From the NCBI RefSeq assembly GCF_025370785.1, contig NZ_JAMXFA010000017.1:1-64000 (forward strand): a stretch of DNA of 64,000 nt. The letters run 5' to 3'. The notes under the pieces were generated by a model. That model was not told where the DNA came from. It did no database searches and saw only the letters and a program-made list of their open reading frames with translations. Positions within the stretch are counted from its first letter, which is position 1; every line of letters begins with the position of its first letter. This stretch comes from Laspinema olomoucense D3b. GTDB lineage: Bacteria > Cyanobacteriota > Cyanobacteriia > Cyanobacteriales > Laspinemataceae. Positions 36,431-46,200 of the stretch are shown here, piece by piece. Made by a program: the position numbers and the translations under genes.

Positions 36431-36972
36431 TTCTACTCAACTCCTTGTTTAAAATGCAGATTTGCGATTAACCTGTTTTTAAAGGTTTATCGCTAAGTTC
36501 ATCAAATCTTATCATTAAAATAACCTTTTTTTTATTAAGTTTTTCAAAAAAACATTAATAAATATAAATACTCATCGGGTCCGGGGTTTAGATAACTTGA
36601 GGTTGATTACCCAAACTTAGGGATATAGAACAAAAGTGATCGATTAAAGGGACATTTCCGTTCCACTCTGGGCCGATCGCCGGGGCTTATCGGAAATCTT
36701 AAAACTTTGTTAAAACTTGAATGAGCATTGTCCAGGGGCTGAACTGGCAAAGGGTTGTCACCCTTTCTTGGGGTCACGTGCTTCAGGGGAGTGGTCCTCA
36801 ATTTGTCCGGAAAAAATCGCCGTGGGAACGAGTTGGGAGGCGGGGGAGTCGGGAATGCTCCAGAGGGGGAACTATTGGAGTCACATCCGTGATTACGAAC
36901 TTAAGTCACAAGGGTATCATTTCATGTTAAACCTAAAATTAAGATCGTGCAGGAGAGGGGATGCCGTAACTG
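36431..36972. other. Intergenic region upstream of the exported protease cluster
   Basis: 542 bp, strongly A/T-rich at 36480-36600, then mixed. Open frames within it (such as 36717-37013) lack ribosome binding sites and overlap the COP23-like gene in another frame, so I reject them. AGGAGAGG near 36953-36960 probably serves the COP23-like gene. The promoter of the cluster should be here, but boxes are not clear. Confidence 0.45.
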
Positions 36973-37626
36973 ATGAAGAGGCCATTATTAACAGTAGTAA
37001 TCCGAGGGAGTAAGGTCAGGACGATCGCACCCTTGCAAACCCTGACCACTCAAGCATTAATACCTGTCATCCGAGGGAGTCAAGTTGGGGCGATCGCCCT
37101 CTTGCAGACCCTGACTGCTGCGACCCTGACCCTCGCACAACCTCAACCCCCGGTAGAAACGACTAGCTTTTTCTGTGGGACCGTTGAAGGAATTCCCGCC
37201 ACAATGGCACGTACCCCTAACGGGGAAATGCCGATGGTGATTTGGGATAAAAATGCCATCAAAGACCCGGAGATTAACGCGCAACAACAGTGTGAGGAAG
37301 TCTCCAATCGCTTCCAAACCTACTATGACAACGGGACCCTAAACTATATCACCAGTGGGATTATGAATGGGGAACTGGTCGCCTGTGTTGCACCGGGAGA
37401 AAATGCACCCTGTAGCGGGATCTTGTTTCCCCTCAGCGGTGGCAGCAATCCCCGAGGAATGTTGCAACGGATGTTCCGAATTCGGGTGGCATCCGCCGGA
37501 CCGATCGCGGAAACGACCGATCGCCTGTACATCAGCTTTGATAAGTATTTAAACGGGGAATATCCTCAACTTCCTTCCTTGGGAAGTCGGACCCCCCCAG
37601 TCCCCCGTCGAGATGTTCCCCAATAA
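36973..37626 (+). CDS. COP23-domain-like exported protein
   Basis: A 217-residue protein. After an N-terminal hydrophobic leader, residues 55-195 fit the COP23 pattern: FFCGTVEGIPATMART, a WDKNAI stretch, QQCEEVSNRFQTYYDNGTLNYI, and VACVAPGENAPCSGILFPL. COP23 is named after a 23-kDa rhythmic membrane protein of a marine cyanobacterium; function is unknown. Four Cys suggest disulfides and an oxidising compartment. The leader is oddly repeated: two 23-residue copies of VIRGS...LQTLT. The Pro-rich tail ends the chain. The protease-WD40 gene begins 17 bp after the stop codon, so the two are co-transcribed, and COP23 may serve as a partner of that protease. Confidence 0.82.
   Translation: MKRPLLTVVIRGSKVRTIAPLQTLTTQALIPVIRGSQVGAIALLQTLTAATLTLAQPQPPVETTSFFCGTVEGIPATMARTPNGEMPMVIWDKNAIKDPEINAQQQCEEVSNRFQTYYDNGTLNYITSGIMNGELVACVAPGENAPCSGILFPLSGGSNPRGMLQRMFRIRVASAGPIAETTDRLYISFDKYLNGEYPQLPSLGSRTPPVPRRDVPQ
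36997..37134 (+). repeat. 69-bp tandem duplication of the leader-coding segment
   Basis: GTAATCCGAGGGAGT at 36997 recurs as GTCATCCGAGGGAGT at 37066, and the similarity continues through CTTGCAAACCCTGAC and CTTGCAGACCCTGAC. The period of 69 bp equals 23 codons and keeps the frame, doubling part of the leader of the COP23-like protein. Confidence 0.8.
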
Positions 37627-37643
37627 CCGGGAGGCAAAACAGT

Positions 37644-39305
37644 ATGCAATGGTCTAAGGCGGGTCTATCAGCGGCAATCCTGGGGGTAGGGGCCGTAATT
37701 TTAGTAGCACAGGCCCCCATTTCCCTACCCCAAACTCAGGGCATGGAAGAACAGGCGATCGCCGCAATGGGTCGCGATGTGTCGGTAGTGATTAATGGCC
37801 AAAATCCTGGTTCTGGGGTGATTATAGCCCGCAATGGCAATACTTACACCGTACTGACGGCCAAACACGCGATCGCCACCCCGGATGAATATGCCATTCT
37901 CACTAGCGATGCTCAAACCCATCCGGTCGATTATGGCACGGTCAAAAAACTGCCCGGGGTTGATTTAGCAGTGGTGGAATTCACCAGTCCCAACCGCTAC
38001 CGAGTCGCACATTTCGGCAATTCTGATGAGGCAATGGAAGGGGCGACCATTTATGTGTCGGGTTGGCCCCATCCGGGACGAGTGATTACAGAACGGATTT
38101 ATCAGGTGGCAAAAGGGACGATTTCCGGTCGTCCTCTCACGGCATTAGAGGATGGGTATGGGTTGATTTATACCAATATCACCCGTTCGGGAATGAGTGG
38201 CGGTCCGGTGTTTGACAATCAGGGCCGGTTAATTGGCATTCATGGACGTGCAGAAGGGGAACCGATTTACAATCCGGATACGGGAGATACGGTGGATGTC
38301 AAATCCGGGTTTAATGTGGGGATTCCGATTAATACCTTTGTGAGTCTGGCGGGGGAAGCAGGGATAAATTCACCTCACTTAGGAGATAATTTTGCCCCGG
38401 CAAGTCTGACTCTCCCGGCACATTCGTCTTTGGTTTTGACGGTGGCGGTGGCCCCGGACAATCAGACGATCGCCAGTGGGAGTAAAGATGGCATCATCAA
38501 ACTTTCCAATGGAAATACCGGCGCAGAAATCCGCACCCTTACCGGCCATACCAATGCAGTAACGGCTCTCACGTTTAGTCCCGATGGGCAAATTTTAGTG
38601 AGTGGGAGTGAGGATGGAACGGTCAAACTGTGGAACCGGCAGTCTGGGGAACTGGTGAGAAGTTTCCAAGGCGATCGCTCCTTTGTGAGGGCAGTGGCCT
38701 TTAGTCCCGATGGCACTCTCTTGGCGTCCGGCAGTGCGGAAGATACAGACATTAAACTTTGGAATCCCCAAACCGGAGAGTTAATTCGCACCCTCCCCGG
38801 ACATGGGGACTATGTGAATAGCGTGGTCTTTAGTAACGATGGCAAACTCCTAGTGAGTGGCAGTACGGATAAAACCATCAAACTCTGGAATCCCGACTCG
38901 GGAGAAACAATCCAGACTCTCACGGGGAATGCCAACCGGATTACATCCGTTGCCACGACGTCTTATGGCAACCTCCTCGCTGCCGCCAGTGCAGAAGATG
39001 GACTGATTAAAGTGTGGAATCTTCGTACCGGGGAATTGCTACAGACGTTAACGGGTCATACGGGAACCGTTTATAGTATTGCTATTGACCCCTACGGTCA
39101 TATTCTCGCCAGTGGCGGAATTGATGGGACGATCCAGATGTGGAACCTTTATACGGGGAACCGGGTGCGAAATCTGGAGGTGAGAAATTCAGGGATTAGC
39201 AATCCAATTCCGGTGTTTTCCGTCACCTTTTCTAGGGATGGTAAAACCCTGGTCAGTGGTGCAGAGGATGGCACGGTTCAAGTGTGGCAAATTCCCCAAC
39301 GTTAA
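37644..39305 (+). CDS. Exported trypsin-like serine protease with WD40 propeller
   Basis: A 553-residue protein. Residues 1-32 look like a signal peptide (SAAILGVGAVILVAQAP). A chymotrypsin-fold protease follows (about 40-235) with the full triad: His75 in LTAKHAIA, Asp107 in PGVDLAVVEF, Ser185 in RSGMSGGPVF. Residues about 255-550 contain seven WD40 repeats (for example TALTFSPDGQILVSGSEDG, TVKLW), enough for one closed propeller. The export signal and propeller suggest a periplasmic protease guided by bound partners. It sits 17 bp after the COP23-like gene and 359 bp before a related protease-TPR-WD40 gene with clearly similar protease sequence. Confidence 0.92.
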   Translation: MQWSKAGLSAAILGVGAVILVAQAPISLPQTQGMEEQAIAAMGRDVSVVINGQNPGSGVIIARNGNTYTVLTAKHAIATPDEYAILTSDAQTHPVDYGTVKKLPGVDLAVVEFTSPNRYRVAHFGNSDEAMEGATIYVSGWPHPGRVITERIYQVAKGTISGRPLTALEDGYGLIYTNITRSGMSGGPVFDNQGRLIGIHGRAEGEPIYNPDTGDTVDVKSGFNVGIPINTFVSLAGEAGINSPHLGDNFAPASLTLPAHSSLVLTVAVAPDNQTIASGSKDGIIKLSNGNTGAEIRTLTGHTNAVTALTFSPDGQILVSGSEDGTVKLWNRQSGELVRSFQGDRSFVRAVAFSPDGTLLASGSAEDTDIKLWNPQTGELIRTLPGHGDYVNSVVFSNDGKLLVSGSTDKTIKLWNPDSGETIQTLTGNANRITSVATTSYGNLLAAASAEDGLIKVWNLRTGELLQTLTGHTGTVYSIAIDPYGHILASGGIDGTIQMWNLYTGNRVRNLEVRNSGISNPIPVFSVTFSRDGKTLVSGAEDGTVQVWQIPQR

Positions 39306-39664
39306 CTGTATTTTAGAATTGTTTTAATCTCATGGTTGAAAATGGGTATTCGGTCATTTATTTAGTTTTATTAAGGTATGCAATTGTAGCAATTTTTCCT
39401 AATTTGTTGAACTCCAAACGGTGGCGAAACGAGGGAGAGTCTCGTTGCCAAATCCATGAATTATCTGTGGTAATGGGGAATGGGCAAACGGGCAATCGAC
39501 TGTTTTTACACCAGGGAAAACCCTTAGCGGCATCCAGTCCTGACGGCTAAACTTTTGTGACAGGTAGCTACGTTCCAGGGGGTTCTGGTGGGGGTGGTCA
39601 ATTTTTGAGCGGTTGGCGATCGCCTCCTTAAATCCTTAAATTCAACTCGCTTACAAAGGAAAAC
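39306..39664. other. Spacer between the two protease genes
   Basis: 359 bp. A 72-codon frame (39332-39550) has no ribosome binding site and no recognisable features; I do not call it a gene. AAAGGAAAAC just before 39665 acts as ribosome binding site for the second protease. Confidence 0.4.
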
Positions 39665-42187
39665 ATGAGTCGCACTTTTAGTCTGCATTTTCATCAAACC
39701 ACAGCAGCAATTATCATTCCCGCTGTGATGTTCAGTGTCATTCCGATCGCCTTGAGTCAAGTTACGCAAGCTGACATTGCCACCCCTACGCAGGAAGTTA
39801 CAGTAGTCATCAACGGCCAAAATCCCGGGTCGGGAGTGCTGATTGGCAAGCAGGGTAATACCTATACGGTATTGACTGCAAATCATGTGGTTGCCAGTCC
39901 TGATGAGTATCAAATTGTCACGGCAGATGGGAAACAATATCCGCTCAATTATACCACAGTTCGCAGATTGCCGAATTTAGATTTAGCCTTGGTTGAGTTT
40001 ACCAGTGACCAACAATATGCGATCGCCCAGATGGGAGATTCCCATATCGCTCAACCGGGAACTTCCGTGTATATTGCAGGATGGCCCCATCCGGGAATTG
40101 CCATTACAGAACGGATTTTTCAAATGACACCGGGTCAAATTTCCGGGCGATCACCGTCGGAAACCGAGTCCGGATATGAATTGATTTATACTAATATTAC
40201 GCGATCGGGCATGAGTGGCGGTCCCGTTTTAGATACTTTGGGGCGTCTGATTGGGATTCATGGACGCGCTGAGGGACAAGCAATTTATAATCCCGATACG
40301 GGAGATACGGTGGATATCAAATCCGGGTTTAATTTAGGCATTCCCCTGGATACTTTTATAGAATCGATTGAAGCGATGGACTCCACGGTTTTATCCACCA
40401 ACCCTTCCTTTGCTTATCCCCTTTCTAAACAGGGCGATCGCCTGTTAGCTGCTAACCAAATTCAACCGGCAATCGCCCAATATCAAAGAGTTTTAGCCCT
40501 AGATCCGAATTATCTACCGGCGGTATTAGGGATGGGACAAGGGCAGTATGAAGCGGGAGACAGTTCAGGGGCGATCGCCCAATTTCAGAAAGCCATTAAT
40601 TTAGCAACGGAGGCGATTTCCCAAGTTCAATCCAATCCTAACTCCTCCCCTCAAGAGCAACTCTTATTAGTACAACTCAACGAAGTCCTAGGGAACGCCC
40701 AAGTTGCACTAGCGAGTGCCTTATATGCCAGTGGCGAGCAGGAAACAGCCCTTTCCCTCGTCTTTGAACTGTTGAAAAGCCCAGAAAATTGGCAGGGGAG
40801 AGTAACCTTGTTGCAACCCAATTTTACCGGGTCTCGCCTCCAAGCTGATGCCCAAGCTGTTGCCGCTGCGGGGCAACAAATTGTCACCCAAGGAGTAGAT
40901 TATTTACCCACAAAATTCAACCTTGCCCAAGCGCTTTATGAGCGGGGTCAAGTGCAAGAGGCGATTCCGTATTTAGAAACTTTATTTCAGGAAAACCCCC
41001 AGGACGCGCCTGGAAAAATAGCTTTAGCAGCAGCATTAAATGCTACGGGAAATCGGGAACAGGCAAACCGTTTGGTTTCTGAGTTGCAATCGGAATATGG
41101 GGGTCAATTTCGAGATGAAAATTTCGAGTTTTTGTTGATGGGACTGTGGAGTAGTCGCCTCCGGGAAGATGTCACAGAAATTTTAGCGTACTATCGCCCC
41201 AGTGGAACCCGCGCAACTTCTCCCGAATTTTCTAACAGTACCCTGTTACATTCTGCCGAAGATAGCGATCGCGCTTATATTGAGTTTCTATCCCTCTCGC
41301 GCGATGGAAAAATCCTCGTCAGTACCAATGGCGAAGGCACGATTAACGTCTGGGACATTGAAAAAGGAACCATTCGTCATACATTCTCCTGGACAGGCAA
41401 CATCCGGGATGCGATCGCCCTGAGTCCTGATGGAAGGTTGCTTGCTGCGGGCATCTGGGACGATACCGATAATACACCGAAAATTCAACTGTGGGATACT
41501 GACACCGGCGAAGCAGTGCGAACCCTCACTCACCCCGGCACTGACGGAATTAGCGCAGTCGCCTTCAGTCCCAACAGTCAAACCCTTGCCAGTAGCGGCA
41601 AGAACATCATTTTATGGAATGCGAATACCGGACAAGTGCTAAACACCTTGGCGGGGAACTCACCTTACTCTAGCTATTCCCTCGCCTTCAGTCCCGATGG
41701 CGAGATGATCGCCAGCAGCAGTGTAGAACTGATTCAACTTTGGAATTCCAGCAGCGGCGAAGAGGTGAACCGAATCGAACTCTTAGGGGAACATATCGTC
41801 AATGGACTGATATTTAGTTCCCAGGGTAATCTCCTCCTCAGTCAGACGGATAGCGGGATTCAGTTTTGGAATCCCAGCAACGGGAGTGCAGTCACTCGCA
41901 TCCCCCAGGGTCAAAAATACGCTTTGAGTCCTGATGGGCAAACGTTGGCCCTTTGTGCGGGAAGCGAAATTTCCCTCGTCAATGTCGCCTCAACCCAGGT
42001 GGTTCGGACCTTGCTGGCCCCCTCAAGTTGTTACCAACTGGTGTTTTTACCCGACGGCAAAACCCTCGTCAGTGGCGGAGATGGCGGTAAAATTGAGCTA
42101 TGGGATCTCAATACCCCAACCACCCGGAACCCCACCCTAACCCTCCCCAACGCACAGGGGAGAGGACCCCAGGGAATTGTATCTTAA
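39665..42187 (+). CDS. Exported serine protease-TPR-WD40 protein
   Basis: An 840-residue protein with a signal-like start (residues 12-31 hydrophobic, IALSQVTQA). The protease domain (about 43-235) keeps His74, Asp106 and Ser184 in the same contexts as the upstream paralog and shares NPDTGDTVD and KSGFN motifs. Unlike that paralog, it has a TPR region between protease and propeller (about 250-480; AIAQYQRVLALDPNYLPAVL, ALYERGQVQEAIPYLETLF). WD40 repeats (about 530-825) complete the chain, some imperfect. It is probably periplasmic. The paralogs differ mainly by the inserted TPR block, showing modular growth. The pentapeptide gene follows after 46 bp. Confidence 0.92.
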   Translation: MSRTFSLHFHQTTAAIIIPAVMFSVIPIALSQVTQADIATPTQEVTVVINGQNPGSGVLIGKQGNTYTVLTANHVVASPDEYQIVTADGKQYPLNYTTVRRLPNLDLALVEFTSDQQYAIAQMGDSHIAQPGTSVYIAGWPHPGIAITERIFQMTPGQISGRSPSETESGYELIYTNITRSGMSGGPVLDTLGRLIGIHGRAEGQAIYNPDTGDTVDIKSGFNLGIPLDTFIESIEAMDSTVLSTNPSFAYPLSKQGDRLLAANQIQPAIAQYQRVLALDPNYLPAVLGMGQGQYEAGDSSGAIAQFQKAINLATEAISQVQSNPNSSPQEQLLLVQLNEVLGNAQVALASALYASGEQETALSLVFELLKSPENWQGRVTLLQPNFTGSRLQADAQAVAAAGQQIVTQGVDYLPTKFNLAQALYERGQVQEAIPYLETLFQENPQDAPGKIALAAALNATGNREQANRLVSELQSEYGGQFRDENFEFLLMGLWSSRLREDVTEILAYYRPSGTRATSPEFSNSTLLHSAEDSDRAYIEFLSLSRDGKILVSTNGEGTINVWDIEKGTIRHTFSWTGNIRDAIALSPDGRLLAAGIWDDTDNTPKIQLWDTDTGEAVRTLTHPGTDGISAVAFSPNSQTLASSGKNIILWNANTGQVLNTLAGNSPYSSYSLAFSPDGEMIASSSVELIQLWNSSSGEEVNRIELLGEHIVNGLIFSSQGNLLLSQTDSGIQFWNPSNGSAVTRIPQGQKYALSPDGQTLALCAGSEISLVNVASTQVVRTLLAPSSCYQLVFLPDGKTLVSGGDGGKIELWDLNTPTTRNPTLTLPNAQGRGPQGIVS

Positions 42188-42233
42188 ATAAACTGAAATA
42201 AAAATGGATCTATCGGAGGTATAATGATTAGTC

Positions 42234-43016
42234 ATGAGCAGAAAAGTGAAACCAAAACTATTCGTTTTGACGGTTCTGTTCCTATCCCTGGGGTGGATGG
42301 GACTCACTCGCGCCGAAAATGCGACTCACCTCCAGCAATTGCGGCAAACAAATCAATGTCCCAATTGTGATTTGCGCGGAGTCAATTTGTCTCGGGTTCA
42401 ACTCAGAGGGGTGAATCTCACGGGGAGCAATCTCACCGGGGCCGATTTCAGCAATGCTGACTTAGAAAATAGTGATTTACGCGGGGCGAATCTCACCGAA
42501 GTTAATTTTAACGGAACTATTCTCTCCGGTGCTCGCCTCGATAGCACTACCCAAATTGATCGTAAATGGCGAATGGTGTGGGAAATCGTCTCTCAAGGGG
42601 CGCGGGAACGGGATATTTCCGGGGCAGACTTATCCTATGCCTATCTCCAAAATGTCAATTTCAGTGGGGCAAATTTGGCGGGGTCTAACTTAACTCAGGC
42701 TGAATTAAATGGCTGTAACTTAAATAGTGCGAATTTAAGCCATGCTAACCTCACCAACACCAATTTAAGCCGCGCTAATCTCACGAATGTCAACTTAAAA
42801 GGGGCAAATTTACAGAATGCCAATTTACAGGGGGCTGATCTAAGTGCGACAGACTTAAGCGATGCGGATTTGCGGGGGGCTGATTTAACCCGTGCCGACT
42901 TGCGAATGGATTCGGTTTGGGGATATACTCGGTTACGCGGGGCCAATCTGGATGGGGTGAATGTCTGTGATGCGGTGATGGATGATGGGCTGAAAGTTGA
43001 GTTAAATTGTCGGTAA
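42234..43016 (+). CDS. Exported pentapeptide-repeat protein
   Basis: A 260-residue protein with a signal peptide (KLFVLTVLFLSLGWMGLTRA) followed by pentapeptide repeats of the A(D/N)LXX type in two blocks (about 45-98 and 125-240: GANLTEVNF, SADLSYAYL-like units, ANLQNANLQGADLSATDL), separated by a 30-residue non-repeat stretch (DRKWRMVWEIVSQGARERDI). These form a right-handed square beta-helix. A CPNC Cys pair near residues 37-40 and a Cys near each end could be disulfide bonded outside the cytoplasm. GGAGGT at 42215-42220 gives a 13-base spacing to ATG 42234. Function is unknown; it lies 46 bp after the protease gene and is probably co-transcribed. Confidence 0.9.
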   Translation: MSRKVKPKLFVLTVLFLSLGWMGLTRAENATHLQQLRQTNQCPNCDLRGVNLSRVQLRGVNLTGSNLTGADFSNADLENSDLRGANLTEVNFNGTILSGARLDSTTQIDRKWRMVWEIVSQGARERDISGADLSYAYLQNVNFSGANLAGSNLTQAELNGCNLNSANLSHANLTNTNLSRANLTNVNLKGANLQNANLQGADLSATDLSDADLRGADLTRADLRMDSVWGYTRLRGANLDGVNVCDAVMDDGLKVELNCR

Positions 43017-43221
43017 GGTCATTGAGGGGCGATCGACGCTATAACAGAATAACCGAAATAGAATAGACGAGGAGGGCGGTACAAGATTGGGAAGAAAAAC
43101 GGGTTTTTTTTACAAAATTTCTGCCAATCTCCACCCCAGACAGGGCCAAAAACCCGGGTTATTGTCCCTGAGATCTGATACTATCCCGATGCTCTAGTCA
43201 TGTTAACCTCAAGGTAGCGAA

Positions 43222-46200
43222 ATGCATTTCCCATTCAGTCGTCTCACTCTCATTCCGGCGATCGCCTTGCTGTCGGTCCCTGCATCTGGATTCTCTGCGC
43301 CTCTGTGGGCGCAAATCCCCCCAGTGAACAGGTCCGAACCCTCCAGCGAACTTCTCAATGATACCCCGCGCCTCCTGGAACAGGGAATCGAGCAATTTCG
43401 CCAGGGAGACTTTCAAACCGCCTTGCAAACCTATCAACAAGTCTTACAGCGACATTCCCTCGAAGGCGATCGCCTCCAGATGGCGGCTGCCATGACTCAG
43501 ATCGGGGAAGTTTATACTGCCTTGAGTGATTATACTAAAGCCTTAGAACAATTAGAAGCTGCCTTAACCATTCGCCAGGAATTGAACGATCGCCCCGGGG
43601 TGGGAGAAACCCTCAACCATATCGGTTTTGTGTACAGTCGCTTAGGAGACTATCCCCAAGCACTACAACAGCATGAACAAGCGTTAGAAATTGCCCGAAC
43701 CTTGAACCAGCGCTCCATTGAAGGGGAAGCATTACATCACATCGCGGCAGTGTATGCCGCAACGGGAGAGTATCAAAAAGCCGTGCAATTGTATCAAGAA
43801 GCCCTCGTGATTCGCCAGGAAGTCGGAGACAAACGAGATGAAGGACGGACTTTGAATAATCTCGGTGGCGTGTATTATAGCCTGGGAGAAGCCCAACGTG
43901 CTTTAGACTTGTATGAACAAGCGCTAAAATTGCGAGAAGAAGTTGGCGATCGCGCGGGAGTAGCTCGGTTATTAAGTAATATAGGACTGTTATATCGACA
44001 ATTTGGCCAAGGCGATCGGGCCTTGTCTTACTATGAACAAGCCTTACCTATTTTAACAGAAATTGGCGATAAATCTAGCTTAGGCAATACCTTAAATGGA
44101 TTAGGGGTACTCTATGAAGAACGAGGAGAGTATCAACAAGCCTTGTCCGTTTACAATCAATCTTTAGCCCTTGCCGAAGAAATAGGCGATCGCCCCGGCA
44201 TGAGTAAAACCCTCGATAATGTAGGGGGAATTTATTATAGCCTCGGGCAGTATCCCCAGGCTTTAACTTTCTATGAACGGTCCTTAAGCCTCCGCCAAAG
44301 CCTGGGCGATCGTCCCGGCATGGGAACGATTTTAAATAATTTAGGCGGGCTTTATTACAGTTTAGGAGAGTATCCCCAAGCCTTAGAATTATTGCAACAA
44401 GCCTTAACTATTCGCCAAGAAATTGGGGATAAATCAGGAGAAAGCCGTAACCTAGATGCCATTGCGATCGTCCATGAAAAGCTCGGTCAATATACCGAAG
44501 CCTTAGACAGCTATCAACAAGCCTTAGAGATTGCCAACGCTATTGGCGACCCCACCGCCCAAGGCAATGCTTTAGAACATATTGGCGGTGTTTACCTGAG
44601 TTTAGGACAAACTGCCCAATCCCTAGAATTTTTACAACAAGCCCTACAAACCTTTCAACGCATTGGCGATCGCGTCGCCATCGGACGGACCCTCAATGGC
44701 ATTGCTTCCGTCTATTATCGCCTGAAACAATATCCCCAATCCTTGGAATTTCTGCAACAAAGTCTCAAAATTTTAAGAGAGACGGGAGATAAAGCAGGAG
44801 AAGCGATCGCCCTGGCTAATTTAGGGAGAATTTTCCAAGAACAAGAAGATATACTTTTAGCCACCGCTTTTTATAAAAAAGCAGTTAACCTTCATGAATC
44901 CACCCGTCAAAACCTCAGAGTTCTGTCCATAGAACGGCAACAATCCTTTACCGAAACCGTGGCCGATACCTATCGTCATTTATCCGATTTATTGCTGCGC
45001 CAAAATCGTATCCTTGAAGCACAACAAGTTTTAGACTTATTAAAAATTCAAGAACTTGACGAATACCTCCAAAATGTACAAGGTAACGAACAAACCGCCT
45101 CCGGAGTCCAGTTTTTACCGGAAGAAGAAAAACTCGCTGAGGAATATCTCACCCTTCAAGAACAGGCGATCGAACTCGGGCAAGAATTAAGTCAATTAAA
45201 AACTATTCCCGAAACTGAACGCACCCCCCAACAGCAAGAACGAATTGCTGAACTTGAGGGCATCCTGCAAACCCTGCGCCAAAAGTTTGACCGCTTTATC
45301 GAAAGTCCCGAAATCATCGAAATTGCCGATGAAATTGCTCGCCAAACCAGTGGAGAGAACCTGGACTTAACCAATATAGCCCAATTGCAAACGGCATTGC
45401 AGCAGTTAAATCAAAAGGCAGTCTTACTCTATCCCCTCATTTTGGAAGACCGCATCGAACTAATTTTAATTACTCCTGATACTCCTCCGATTCATCGCTC
45501 AGTTGCCGTGAATAAAGCCAATTTAAGCCGGGGTATTACCGAGTTTAGAACCGCCCTCACCGTTCCCTCTAAACGAGCTAATTCGGGTATCCCTAAAATA
45601 GCAGGAAAGCAGTTATATAATTGGTTAATTCAACCCTTTCAAAGTGAACTCGATCGCCTAGAAGTCGAGACCATTATTTATGCTCCTGATGGACTTTTAC
45701 GTTATATTCCATTAGCCGCATTGTATGATGGAGAAAAGTGGCTGGCCCAGCGGTATCAAATTAATAATATTACGGCAGCTTCATTAACCAACTTCAATGT
45801 TGCTCCTCCAGAACAACTCAAAATTTTAGCCGGTGCATTTACCCAAGGAACTTATAGCGTTGAAGTGGGAACGCGACAATTAGCCTTTTCGGGGTTACCT
45901 TTTGCCGGAAAAGAAGTAGAAAATTTGGCGGCGACTATTCCCGGGACAATGAAACTCATTGATTTGGACTTTAACCGAAGTGCTACCACATCGGGAATGA
46001 GCGATCGCAATGTGATCCATTTAGCCACTCACGCCGCCTTTGTCAACGGGCAACCGGAAGATTCATTTATCATGTTAGGCGATGGCGATCGCATCACCTT
46101 GCGCGACTTAGAACAGTGGTCCTTACCCAACGTCGATTTAATCGTCCTCAGTGCCTGTCAAACCGCAATGGGAGGACAAATGGGCGACGGAACAGAAATC

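Noticed and set aside
36717-37013. 98-codon frame overlapping the COP23-like gene
   Set aside because: It overlaps a supported gene in another frame and lacks a ribosome binding site.
39332-39550. 72-codon frame between the two protease genes
   Set aside because: No ribosome binding site, no recognisable pattern, and a composition unlike that of the neighbouring genes.
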